This document shows positions 22,701-31,400 of a DNA stretch of 64,000 nucleotides, in pieces. The position numbers and the translations under genes are program-made. Source of the stretch: Strigamia acuminata (lineage: Eukaryota; Arthropoda; Chilopoda; Geophilomorpha; Linotaeniidae); the NCBI GenBank assembly GCA_949358305.1, contig OX442315.1, positions 14,286,427-14,350,426 of the forward strand. The letters are read 5' to 3'. The notes below the pieces were generated by a model. It did not search any database and was not told the origin of the DNA. It was given only the letters and a program-made list of their open reading frames with translations. Numbering within the stretch: position 1 is the first letter of the stretch; every line of letters begins with the position of its first letter.

Positions 22701-25071
22701 GATTTATTAGTAATATTTATAAATAAAATTTATTTAAAGGTTCATGCAATTTACATCTGCTAGCGAGGATGTACTGGAAGGAAGCAAAATACGCGTGTGG
22801 CTTGATAAAATTGGTAAAATATCGTTTCGGAAGATGCATTCAATGTTTTTGTTTACTGTATTTAGTTTATACTCTGAACCGGTACAACGTTGACCTAATT
22901 CTAGCCGTATTACGCCTAACTGTGCACTGTGCTCTACTATGTGGAAAAGTAGTTCTGTGTCAAAGCATCACCTTTGACAATGAAACAAGTGTTGGTAGTC
23001 AATCACAATAAGGGGTTTCATTAAATGAGCGATTATTGTGATTAGTTGATTATTGCAATAATCGTAATCACTCAATTATTGAGGGCCCAACAAAAATCTG
23101 ATTATGTTATTATTGCTCCGATGGGCGAATTGTTTAAATTGTAACCTATACTCAAAACCACCCCAACGTTGATCTATTTCAGCCGGTTTACGCCTAACTG
23201 TGTACTGTGTTCTACTATGCGGAAAAGTAGTTCTGTGTCAAAGCATCATTTTTGACAATGTTGGTAATCGAGCACAATGTCTGGAGTTCGATTACAATTC
23301 TGGTGTTTTGGACTACTTTTTTGTGTCACTACACCAGTGAAATAGATCAACGTTGGGGTGGTTTTGAGTATAAATACGTTGCAATTGTTTAAAAAAAGTT
23401 CCTAAAAATAATAATTGCAACTTTTGCAGTTCTTGTTGTCTATTTCTGCTTTTAGAAACATTATAGGTGTTAACAACAGAAACTTTGAATGTATTGTACC
23501 TAATGTTTACACTACCGGTATGTTTAATTTTATTTGTTTTTTTTTAATAATTTTGTTTTAATAGATCAACAAATTCTGTATGCTTTGCATTTGGAGATGC
23601 TTACGACCACACATAAATTTGTATATTCTGTCTTGAATAAATACAACATAAGTCCCAGTGTAGCCGACTTGCCGATTTCAGTTAGAAATTTTTAGTTTAA
23701 TTTTTTTTCCTTCTTATTTAATTTTTATATTTATTTTTATAGTTTGAAAGTCACGAAAACGATGCGAAAATGGTTGAAAATTACATGATGTTTGTGGCTC
23801 CTGGAATAATACTTATGTGAGTGGCGAAAATTGTTCTAAATATCGGTCAAGTTAATTTTTTACTTTCTGCCATTTGATTTCAGAATTTGTTATTACATGG
23901 CAGTGGCTTTAACTAATTTAGCATTTGTAATTGAGAAAAAAGACGGATTGATGGAACGTATTTACGTGGCAGGTATGAAAGACCAAATTATATTTTCTCC
24001 AAATTTTTGAACGAATTTCATTAAAAAAAATTAATTTTTAGGTGTTACAGACTGTGAAATTGTTTTCGGGTTCTTTGTGTCACAGGGTGTTGTGATGGTT
24101 ATACAAATTGCCTTTGCCCTAATTTTCTTGATTCTCGTATTCAATGAGCCCTGCAATGGCCCTGTCTTTTGGATAGTCACTGTTCTCATACTTCAAGGAA
24201 TATGTGGAATGTTTCAAGGTGAGTAATTACATACATAACGTACCTCTTCGAATCAAAGATGCTTAATTTCTCATATAAACATCTCTAAAAACGGGGTGCG
24301 TCTTAAGGTGAAGACACAAGGAAGTGGGTAAAATTTAGACTTTGACTGATATCGATATTCGGCAACCCAATATTGGCCGATACCGATACCTGCGCCGATA
24401 TTAAAATTAAAATGTTCGATTCTGATTGGCTGTCAAAGTCACATGACCAAAATACCAGCAAGCTTGAAGCTCGTAAATCAAACTCAGTTTGATTGGAGCA
24501 GGTGAGTACAAGCTCGCTTCAAAACAAAGCTTTGAATAAAAACGCAAGCTTGTGTTTGCTCAAGCGGGCGAGTTTTTAGCCGCTTTTTCAAGTAAAAGCA
24601 AGCTTTGGAATTTTACCCGCTTCCTTGTGTTTCCATCTTTAGAATGGACGAAATACGGTATTATAATTTTAATTTATTGTTTCTAAATGCTTCACAATCA
24701 GGATTGCTAATCTCTGCCATAATTGATGACGAATATCTCGCTCTGTTCTTGCAACTGGCACTATTTTTCCCATCTCTTATGCTCACTGGTGAGATGTGTA
24801 TTTGAGTATTTTGAAGTAACATGTTGTTAAAAATAAGACTGTTTTATTCCAATATTTAGGAATTGTTTGGCCACTTTATGGAGCACCTGCTTATGTGGAA
24901 TTTTCAAGTTACTTTATGCCTCAAACTTTTGGTGTTCAAGCTCTTCGTGCATTATTATTACGTGGTTGGGGCATTGATGACATGGTTGTATGGCGTGGGG
25001 TTACAGTGACAGCAGGATGGATTGGGTTACTTCTTGTTTGTACTATTATTGTATTGAGATATCGAAGATAA
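13791..25071 (+). CDS. ABCH-subfamily half-transporter, gene A (16 exons, 709 aa)
   Basis: Exons: 13791-13960, 14292-14451, 20938-21092, 21161-21268, 21335-21428, 21575-21712, 22081-22283, 22353-22521, 22578-22681, 22740-22813, 23565-23680, 23743-23816, 23884-23972, 24042-24218, 24702-24788, 24860-25071. Joined they give one open frame. The N-terminal nucleotide-binding domain has Walker [10 protein letters not shown]-loop MPQE, signature LSGGQKRR, Walker B LLILDEP, D-loop VGVDP and H-loop TTHY. An ABC2-type membrane domain follows, ending RYRR. NBD-TMD order with these motifs fits arthropod ABCH proteins. Lipid or xenobiotic export at a membrane is family-level inference. Intron 4 has a GC donor. 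Intron 2 holds an entire Copia element, and introns 1, 10 and 14 hold MITEs. An upstream in-frame ATG at 13710 is rejected because conserved acceptor-like CAG sites lie between it and the start. Confidence 0.92.
14005..14182 (+). mobile_element. MITE made of TTCTGCAGAA palindromes (gene A intron 1)
   Basis: About 170 bp packed with the palindrome TTCTGCAGAA and its halves. It is bounded by inverted ends near TTCCCAGGAGAAAAA (left) and TTTTTTTTCCTGGGG (right). Gene B and C intron 1 lack it. Non-coding. Confidence 0.55.
14995..15573 (+). repeat. R2 foldback element, left part (gene A intron 2)
   Basis: The first 190 bp are an inverted copy of repeat R2 at 20156-20340. Inside, arms of about 88 bp (15187-15276 and 15460-15549) form a second inverted repeat. 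Copia-1 inserted at 15574 splits the element, whose other end continues at 20155. Confidence 0.7.
15574..20154 (-). mobile_element. Complete Copia element (Copia-1) in gene A intron 2
   Basis: The 124-bp LTRs at 15574-15697 and 20031-20154 look identical base for base (TGAAGAGTC ... GTTCCAACA on the plus strand). They are flanked by the 5-bp target duplication GTATC (15569-15573, 20155-20159). Next to the 5' LTR, the plus-strand sequence CTGGGCTCATAACCCA matches the anticodon arm of initiator tRNA-Met, the half-tRNA primer typical of Copia. A purine stretch (GAAGGGCGAGAA) precedes the 3' LTR on the minus strand. Identical LTRs plus one unbroken ORF point to a very recent insertion. Confidence 0.95.
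15708..19844 (-). CDS. gag-pol: Copia Gag-Pol polyprotein, intact (Copia-1)
   Basis: This single frame of 1378 aa is in Ty1/Copia order. A Gag region is followed by a CCHC knuckle ([14 protein letters not shown]) near residue 242. The protease has LDSGATSHM near 341. The GAG-pre-integrase zinc module starts with LWHRRLAH near 480. The integrase has HVDLCGP near 549, RSDNGTEF near 613 and a Glu in VSERANRS. The reverse transcriptase has YVDD near 1050. RNase H has YADASWNS and ends [10 protein letters not shown]. The natural start may be the second MADQ Met, 11 codons in, where Copia homology begins. No stops or frameshifts were found, so it could be autonomous. Confidence 0.95.
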   Translation of the reverse strand: MILSAISEEMMADQFVIPVEKLNGRNYGAWKFRVAILLRSKHKWDPTAAPVMPIKLITEDEKTFNTRLDEWQVKDVEVLNTILSTIDATQMKYVMNVVTAAEAWEKLQVQNQGVLAELKVQLKTDLGRIQMKPRETILEYIGRATAVAQELQSLGIVTEEPELCSHILKGLTADYINVVRSCDVLGVAAMTIQVLQRALLAEEARKPQQTTPKLESANWVRGATSYQRGRGGRPARGRTQLKCWNCGIPGHRQVDCRRPPQQNQDTQPSTSVNRGFPPRSRPWVPRGRVSSGPSTSKRVTDVEDQTPQFALVATDSDPAHVDRENELLIDQEQFDPYIWYLDSGATSHMSGDRSLFTTLDDSFVKMVSLADGREIKASGTGVIMLNIWFGDQARVLKLEDTYYVPELSGNLLSISRMTNLGYKVAFTARGCTVSTIDNVQVFQASSHRGLFRLQARSPNAPTMEDKAVVMAIQSQPPLTGSELWHRRLAHINNRALKDLVKKNMVTGMTIDKVHKWTLCEECVTAKHTRSPFLPAPSIRASGPLQMLHVDLCGPMPHPSIGRSEYIFMIVDDYSRCLFPRFLVSKAETSGVFEQFIDTHQNKFEAKVKMVRSDNGTEFLNQHFRAILDTRGIQHQTTVIYSPSQNGVSERANRSLLDKTRTLLNDSKLPYKFWAEAAACAAYAMNRSPTRRFPGETPYERLTGRKPDISNMRIFGTIAYAWVPKQHRNKLDSRAKPVIFMGYPLLKPGWKFYDQDTNNIIVARDVKFNKSRLGMELLSGQNVKPDHEPEMVYIPEGDVSSQPPVVFQQPTRPTPGPERRYPSRIRRQVQPYQAIDWRQHRTQRWENQRAHVVNTNPQVEVPIHEPKTFAEAVTSDQASQWVKAMEEEIASHTQQNTWTLVPRPQDAKVIGSRWVYKFKKKYKARLVVQGYNVHKGIDYSESFSPVARLATIRIILAIAAMFGFIVKHYDVKSAYLHAKLKEVVYMEQPQGFIQPGRENDVWLLNKAVYGLPQAGRAWHEALNKVLAQAGFKKLVVDPCVHLWKNGTDIIIMGTYVDDLMPATNATRMFDQIMGKVMKQVNLIDLGEVTEILGIRIRRQTHPYALLLDQSKYIFEVLLKFNMMNAKTSRAPMDPSQKLEDPNYLLGSPLINEPYRELIGSLSYLAQATQPDIAYAVSYLSQWLQNPHDAHWTAAKKILRYLKGTADLSLIYSHGFGLLRGYADASWNSASVDANSYAGFITMLGNSTITWQSKKQKLIALSTCESEFVAMVELVKELKWITSLLEQLEMTKLIQRPIQIFSDNQAAIALTKNPQYHGRTKHFHRRVLFLREDVQDGTYDINYMSTEEMPADIMTKATGGLKLITTKDFINLRLCDSPLR
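20155..20340 (+). repeat. R2 foldback element, right part
   Basis: Resumes directly after the Copia-1 target duplication, with the same blocks as 13005-13197 (AAGGTCAAATTTGATGAC, CAAAGTTGGCCTAGATGC). It ends GGACACCCTGTATAA. Confidence 0.7.
20457..20898 (+). mobile_element. Foldback MITE (gene A intron 2)
   Basis: Terminal inverted repeats of about 30 bp begin CCTAGGACGATTACCTACAG on the left and mirror this on the right. TGAAA flanks both ends (20452-20456 and 20899-20903). Inner arms containing TGTCCGCCATTTGCCCGC also pair, so most of the element is one long hairpin. No ORF. Confidence 0.75.
23006..23430 (+). repeat. Interspersed repeat R3 (gene A intron 10), split by a MITE
   Basis: Begins CAATAAGGGGTTTCATTAAA and contains TCAATTATTGAGGGCCCAAC. 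It continues past an inserted MITE with GCAATTGTTTAAAAAAAG. The same blocks occur in gene E intron 9 (60776-61198), which ends with the inverse AATGAAACCCCTTATTG. Non-coding. Confidence 0.6.
23149..23370 (+). mobile_element. TA-flanked MITE inside R3
   Basis: Inverted ends TACTCAAAACCACCCCAACG and its mirror, about 33 bp, are flanked by TA on both sides. The homologous repeat in gene E intron 9 has a single TA at the same place and no insert. A degenerate relative lies at about 22855-23000. Confidence 0.75.
24306..24638 (+). mobile_element. MITE with TTA target duplication (gene A intron 14)
   Basis: Inverted ends AGGTGAAGACACAAGGAAG (left) and, inverted, AGATGGAAACACAAGGAAG (right) are flanked by TTA on both sides, as in PIF/Harbinger-like elements. 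Genes B and C have a short intron at this position. Confidence 0.6.
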
Positions 25072-26369
25072 ACAAAATATTACTGTCAATGGCGTTGGCA
25101 AGATGCTGTGATGGGAGGGATTATTTCGAATAAACTTAAAAATTGACCATGAATACTAATACATACAATATCATGGTTGAATCAAACCATTACCGTATTG
25201 GCGCGCTTTCAGAGACATGCCAGCTAATAAAAGTGAATTTGCCAAAACGAATTTGAAAGTATGTTATTTAGTTCGACCCAGACCAATATTCCTGTTTATC
25301 TTACTTACGCATGAATTGTATACGAGCTATATTTTTTTTATTGGTTTGGCTTGATTAAGTTAGTTGGTAACTTAGAAAGTCACTAAATACCAAAATTTGA
25401 AGTTTGCACGTAGTGCCCACTGTCTATAAATCCAATTTTGTACTGATTATATATTCTTCGGTTCCTTTTGGGACATGTTTTGATCTTTATTAACCTATTT
25501 TAATCCTTTTGAATACATAAAATTGAAATGACACTATAAGTGAAAATAACAATTTTTAGGAATCTTTTTTTTTGTAGTTTTTGTTTTGCTTTTAGTGGCA
25601 CACCACTTTAAACGCGTCAATACGGTAAAAATATCTTTTTTGTAAGAAGGTTTACTTTAAATGCAATGTTTAATATTTTTGCTAGGATTTGTACAACCCC
25701 TGGACAAAAGTTCTGCAACAAGTGATTTTTTAAACAAACAAAATATAACCTTTATAGTAAAATTACTTTGTGCAACACCTTTGTCTGGGGTTATACGTAT
25801 TATTACTGATACGTAAGTTTACTGTATGACGACACTACTGCTTACTATATTTATACAGATTATACACAATCAATTCTTATCACTTTTATATTATATGTGA
25901 AGCTGATATTGAATGATTACTCATTGTTGAAATCTAGTTTTGCAAATTCCCATTTCTTCGTAATGCGTTTAAAAAGACTCCGGCACATTCATAACGTCTC
26001 ATTTAGACATAACGGCATTTTAAACAACCTATTTAAAATGCATTTAATACCGCTTTTCTCGACCTAACTTCAAAAATGGCGACCGGTTTAGTTTGTTTTC
26101 AGTCACAGTGGGCATGCACACAACATTTCAACAATAAAACATGTTTAACTGCAAGTTAAACATGCATTTTGTATTGTAAATGCTGTTATTTATGTGCACA
26201 TTCTCATGTTGAATGTCAAGTTAGAAATAAATTATCACTTGTAAGTTGTAACTAATAAATTAAATTTATGTGTTTGCATCTGAAGTGAATAATTTCGTGC
26301 ATAAACACATTTAGGTGCAACGATAACCTTTGCGCTATCTTTTTCCAACAAGGTTCATCACATTCTTAT
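25072..26369 (+). other. Intergenic A-B spacer, no gene seen
   Basis: AT-rich DNA downstream of gene A. No ORF with recognisable similarity, RNA gene or clear repeat boundary was seen up to the LTR-like repeat at 26370. Confidence 0.5.
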
Positions 26370-27126
26370 TGTGGTGACTTAGATGGATAAACTTCCCCCC
26401 GAGCGGATGTTTCTCCTCTGAGTCACTAGAGTAAGCAGGTTGTTTCCCTAGTGTTGGCTCCACCTCCATCTGAGCAGGTATGTGCCCCGAGAGGAGTGAG
26501 GCGACAGATGGACAGCCCCCAGTGGCTGTCGCTGTCCCCTCACCCCACTGCATAAAAGGCGGCGTTTCCCGCCTAAAGTCATAACTTACACAAACGACAC
26601 CAAGAAACACAGCAAATACCTCACCGTCAGGCCAACTTCAAATACAAGTTAGGATTGAACGAGGACCGCTGAGTAAAGTGCAACTGTAACTCTCAAGTAT
26701 TTATGAGAGAGCCGTTCCCGCGAAAGCAAGTGAACAGCCCTCGTTGATTTAACCGAAATAATCGTCCTCAACGATTATTCCACCAAGCCAGTGTCTGAGC
26801 GCTTTGTACGGAACCCCAGTTCTGAATCGAGGCCTCTGTGACGCTAAAACATACCCCCTAGACAACAGGCACGGATAGAAGACTATTTGAGCATTCCACC
26901 TCGTCCGTAACAACGAATCCGTGACGAATTAACGACAACTCGAGACGACACCATTGTTCCATTGCGGAACTGAGGACGCCATCTTGAGAAATCCTTTGTT
27001 CGACTCAGTGAAGTCGACTCTAGAGAATTAACGTTTATTGTATTTAAGGCGTAACAGCCCTTTGAATAAGCTATTGTTCATTTTATACTTTGAGTGTTTA
27101 TTTGGGTATTAATCTAACCGATCACA
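26370..27126 (+). repeat. LTR-like repeat, copy 1 (about 757 bp)
   Basis: Begins TGTGGTGACTTAGATGG and ends GATCACA (TG...CA). A TATA-like CATAAAAGG is followed by a conserved segment ACACAAACGACACCAAGAAA, like an LTR promoter and start region. A second copy lies inverted in gene E intron 4 (52188-52938). Homology continues a little past the CA end, so the true boundary or element class is uncertain. Confidence 0.65.
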
Positions 27127-27168
27127 GGTAAAGTAAAACACGTTAGCAGACTTAAGTAGTATTTAAAC

Positions 27169-27678
27169 TAGGCATGAGAACGGGACCAATTTTCGGGTCC
27201 CGTCCCGTCCCGAGTCCCGAAAATTTAAATTTTCGGGTCCCGACTCGTCCCGAGTCCCGAAAATTTAAAATTTTCGGGTCCCGACCCGTCCCGAATCCCG
27301 AAAATTTCAATTTTTCGGGTCCCGAACCGTCCCGAATCCGGAAAATTTCAAATTTTCGGATCCCGACCAGTCCCATGTCTCGAAATTTTTATGTATTTTA
27401 TGTTTTTTTATGTTTTTTTTTATGTTTTTTATGTTATTTTATGTTTTTTTTATGTTTTTTAATGTATTTTTATGTTTTTTTTATGTATTTTTTATGTTTT
27501 TTTTTATTTTTCTGAAAGTCCGCCAGTCCCGTTCCGTCTCGTGTCCCGAATTTTCTGGTCCCGTCCCGTCCCGAATCCCGTAATATAAAAAATTTCTGGT
27601 CCCGTCCCGTCCCGTATCCCGCTACGGGACCGGGACGGGACCGGGACCGGGAATATCCCGGTCCCGTTCTCATGCCTA
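27169..27678 (+). mobile_element. hAT-like MITE with CGGGTCCCG tandem array
   Basis: Inverted ends TAGGCATGAGAACGGGAC are flanked by the 8-bp duplication ATTTAAAC (27161-27168, 27679-27686). The left half is about four tandem units of roughly 55 bp rich in CGGGTCCCG and AAAATTT, then a T-rich TATGTTTTT tract. The homologous repeat at 52157-52164 has a single uninterrupted copy of the target. No transposase. Confidence 0.85.
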
Positions 27679-27858
27679 ATTTAAACCTATACGAAGTAGG
27701 GAGCGACACGATTTACAATTTAATTTTTTTTATTATTTGGGTCAAGTTTTAGATGTGAAGCTTACGACCAATGGACTTACCTGAATTGTACATCGAGTGT
27801 ATAAAAACCGTATTGCTTGGCAAACAATTCTTTGTTCAATTAATACATCACGATAGTC

Positions 27859-28100
27859 CAGGGGTCGGCAACCTGCGGCTCTTTCTATGTCAAGATGCGG
27901 TTCTCCAGTTCCATGCGCAAATATTAATAATTATATTATTTTATTTTCAAAACACATAAAAAATATTATACTGCAAAAAAAATCAAATTTATATACTTAA
28001 TCCTAATCAAATACCATAAAATGTTTGTGGTTCTTTAAAAACTGGGAAATTTTGTAAATTTTAACTTGGCTCTTCCGTCTCAAAAAGTTGCCGACCCCTG
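27859..28100 (+). mobile_element. hAT-like MITE (CAGGGGTCGGCAAC ends)
   Basis: Ends CAGGGGTCGGCAACCTGCGG and, inverted, CAGGGGTCGGCAACTTTTTG are typical hAT termini. They are flanked by the 8-bp duplication CGATAGTC (27851-27858, 28101-28108). Non-coding 242 bp. Confidence 0.88.
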
Positions 28101-28486
28101 CGATAGTCCAATCTTCCAAAGTTGAAACTGTTGATGTTTTCATAAATAAACTGATAAGAGGAAAAAGGAAAACTAATACACGTATCGCAGTTCTCTTATC
28201 GCAGTAAATTGGTTCATGGTTGATCTTGAAGCGATAATCCGTTGTTATATCACAGTCAGGCTTGAAGTAATTCTGGTTTTCAAGGTTTTTCTTAACATGT
28301 GATAGTTTCAAATTGGTAGAAGGATTTAGACTAACTCACACTTCATGTGACTTGGAATTTGATTGTGAAATATACACGTTTATAGACGGATCGCCACAAT
28401 ATCTACAACATATCTATTACACACAAGTAAAGTGATATTAAATGATTTAACTGCATATTATTTGGTTCTTTCAGTATTTTGGCAGA

Positions 28487-31400
28487 ATGAGTACGCAATC
28501 TAAAGGTGATTCAATATTGCCTAAAAATATAAATGCCATTGAGGTTGAAGATGTTAAGAAGTCGTACGGGTTAGATTTTAATGCCATAGGCTTCAAGAAG
28601 ACAAAAACTAAGGTTCTCAATGGCATCAATTTGATTATTGAAAAAGGATCAATGTAAGTATTTAATATTACTCACTTAAATGAAGTAAGGGTGGACCGAA
28701 TACTGAAGTTTTAATAAATAGGACGAATTCTATATACCTGTTGAATATTTTGTGCAATTCTTGTTAGAAGAATCCACACATCTTTACAGTAAAATGGAAT
28801 TTTACTGGCACAAATAAAAATGGCCAGAGTCAAAGTGAACACAACACACGCCAACTGGTGGCGATAATCTAAATAATTTAAATTCACATTTTACCCACAA
28901 TTCTGTATGTGAGTTTTAAAATTTTAGTTTTACTGCGTGTGAAATAAACGTAGGCTTAGAACTGAAAAAAAAAAGATGCATATATGCCAAAATTTACCAT
29001 GCAAGTGTGATGGGGTATGGTCTTACCCACTGCAGTATGGGGATTTACTACAATGGAAGGGACGCATACATCACGTAATAACGAGACAGGGACTCCAGAT
29101 TGTTGGGTTTTCACCTTTAATCGTTGTCTAGGGGTGGGGTCACCTATCTCAGTGTGTGGCAGTGCTGTTAGGCATGCTACATTGGCAACCGTCCCATCAC
29201 ACACAGAACCTAAGTCCCATAGGTGATGTGGTCGGTTAGTCTGAACGAACATTCTGCCGTACACTTACCCTGTACGACCCATGTAGCCGCTCATGGAGGC
29301 TGCAGGAGGCACATCTTCCTGCTATTGAGCGTCACAGTGGTAAATGGTGAGAGGAGCAGAGTCAGAAGTTGTCTCTGCTGGAGTTAGGACCGTGGCAGCT
29401 CACCCTGCACGTCTTCACCTTCTGCTCTCCCAGCAACGTCTCTCTCTCACCACATCACCCAGCTCCCTCCTCCCCTGCTAGGTCAGTCCACTCCGTGAGG
29501 GGGATGGCTTGGGGCCACTAGGCAGTGTATGGATTGACGCAGGTGACCTAGGGTGGCCAAGCGAGCACACAAGTTTACCATGCCCACATGTGGAATTAGC
29601 ATCGTTGCTTTGTAATTGAGAGTAGTGAACTTATTTCGTACAAAGTTGTTGTCGTTGTTGTTGCAGATATGGCTTATTAGGTCCTAGCGGATGTGGAAAA
29701 ACAACTCTTTTGCGGTTGCTTACGGGAAGACTGTTGTCAGACTCTGGTGCCATCAGAATATTTGGAAATCCTGTTGGAAGTGAAGAAAGTAGAATTCCCG
29801 GTGACGGAGTTGGATACATGCCTCAAGTTGGTTCAATTGGTTGTATTTGAGAAAGTGACTTTCTGCTTTAGCTACGTGCAATCACAGATCAGGCTCATTT
29901 CTACCAATTGTTGTCTTTACCTTAAAATGAAATTAAATTAAACTGAAAATTAAATATTATGGTTTATCACTCCCCTTAATCAAAAACAAACACTAACATG
30001 TACTCATTATACTCAGTGGCATTATTCCTACTGTATTAGCTGGGATTCTGTGCGATTATTTCTCAAAGCGAATATGAATGCGGTGTGGCAATCACATTCA
30101 CTTTATTGCTTTCATTTTTGTTTAGTTGCCGAAAATTAGATAATACACTAAGTTAGGAGAAAACCGACATTTCTAATTTTATGGCTTCTAACGACAGGAA
30201 ACAGCATTGTACAGTGAGTTTACTGTAAAGGAAACGCTGATTTATTTTGGTCATGTGTACGACATGAGTGCGAGTGATGTTAAACAGAGAACAACATTTT
30301 TATTGGATTTATTTCATCTCTCTAGTGAATCTGCAGCTATTAAAAATCTCAGGTAATTTATTGAGGAAAAATATACAAAAGAATTTACTTTATACAGAAG
30401 TATTTTTAACATTATTCTAGTGGTGGACAAAAAAGACGCGTATCATTTGCTGTATCACTTTTCCAAAATGCTCCTTTACTGATACTGGATGAGCCTACGG
30501 TTGGAGTTGATCCTCTCTTGAGACAAAGGCAAAGAAATCGTGCTACCTTTCAATTCTACAATGTTAAATTGCGTGAATGTTATTTTTAATTTAGCATTTG
30601 GAATCATTTACTAACAATAGTTCGGGAAAATAAAGTTTCAGTTATCTTGACAACTCATTACATTGAGGAAGTTCGACAAGCCAACACGGTAAATAAGTTA
30701 TTTCTTGTAAATATACAGATAATAAAGTTATTTTTATAAATGTTCAAATTTACGTTAACTTTTCAACAATTAAAAGACGTTTAAAGCCATATTTTTTCCT
30801 GTGTATATCCAGAAAATATTTGTTTAATGCTATGGGATGATAATTGCAGGTGGGCATGATGCGAGATGGGTACATCTTAGCGGAAGATACTCCTAACAAT
30901 CTGCTCTCAAGATACAATAGTGTTAATTTGGAAGACGTATTTGTAAAACTGTGTTGTGTGGCTGATCAATCACCTCCGACTAACACAGTTAGTACTTGTT
31001 TGCTAATTGTTATCATCATTACTGTGATAAATCGTTTTGTGACAACAAAAATGAGTTCAAAAAATAACCTCCATAAATTTTATTTATTTATTTATTTTAT
31101 ACTTTCATCTAGGATTTGATGGACAAATTCCGGATTGATGTAAATGGTATAAGCAAGCAAAATCAACATCATGCTCCAGCTGGAGCTTTAGGCTTATTAT
31201 CCAACGGAAACAATCGCGTTGCAATGAAAAGTTACAAACAGTCGCCAACTTGTAATTTCTTTATCAAAACCAATAGAACACGAGCTGTGATTTGGAAAAA
31301 CTTTATCCACTTATGGAGAAATATACCGTACAGATTTTATTTTATTTATGTAGTTTTGAAATATTATAAGAAATAATTATTGATTTATATTTCAGGTTTT

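Noticed and set aside
27152-27709. Repetitive Gly/Arg/Pro frames on both strands.
   Set aside because: They are translations of the CGGGTCCCG tandem array inside a hAT MITE.
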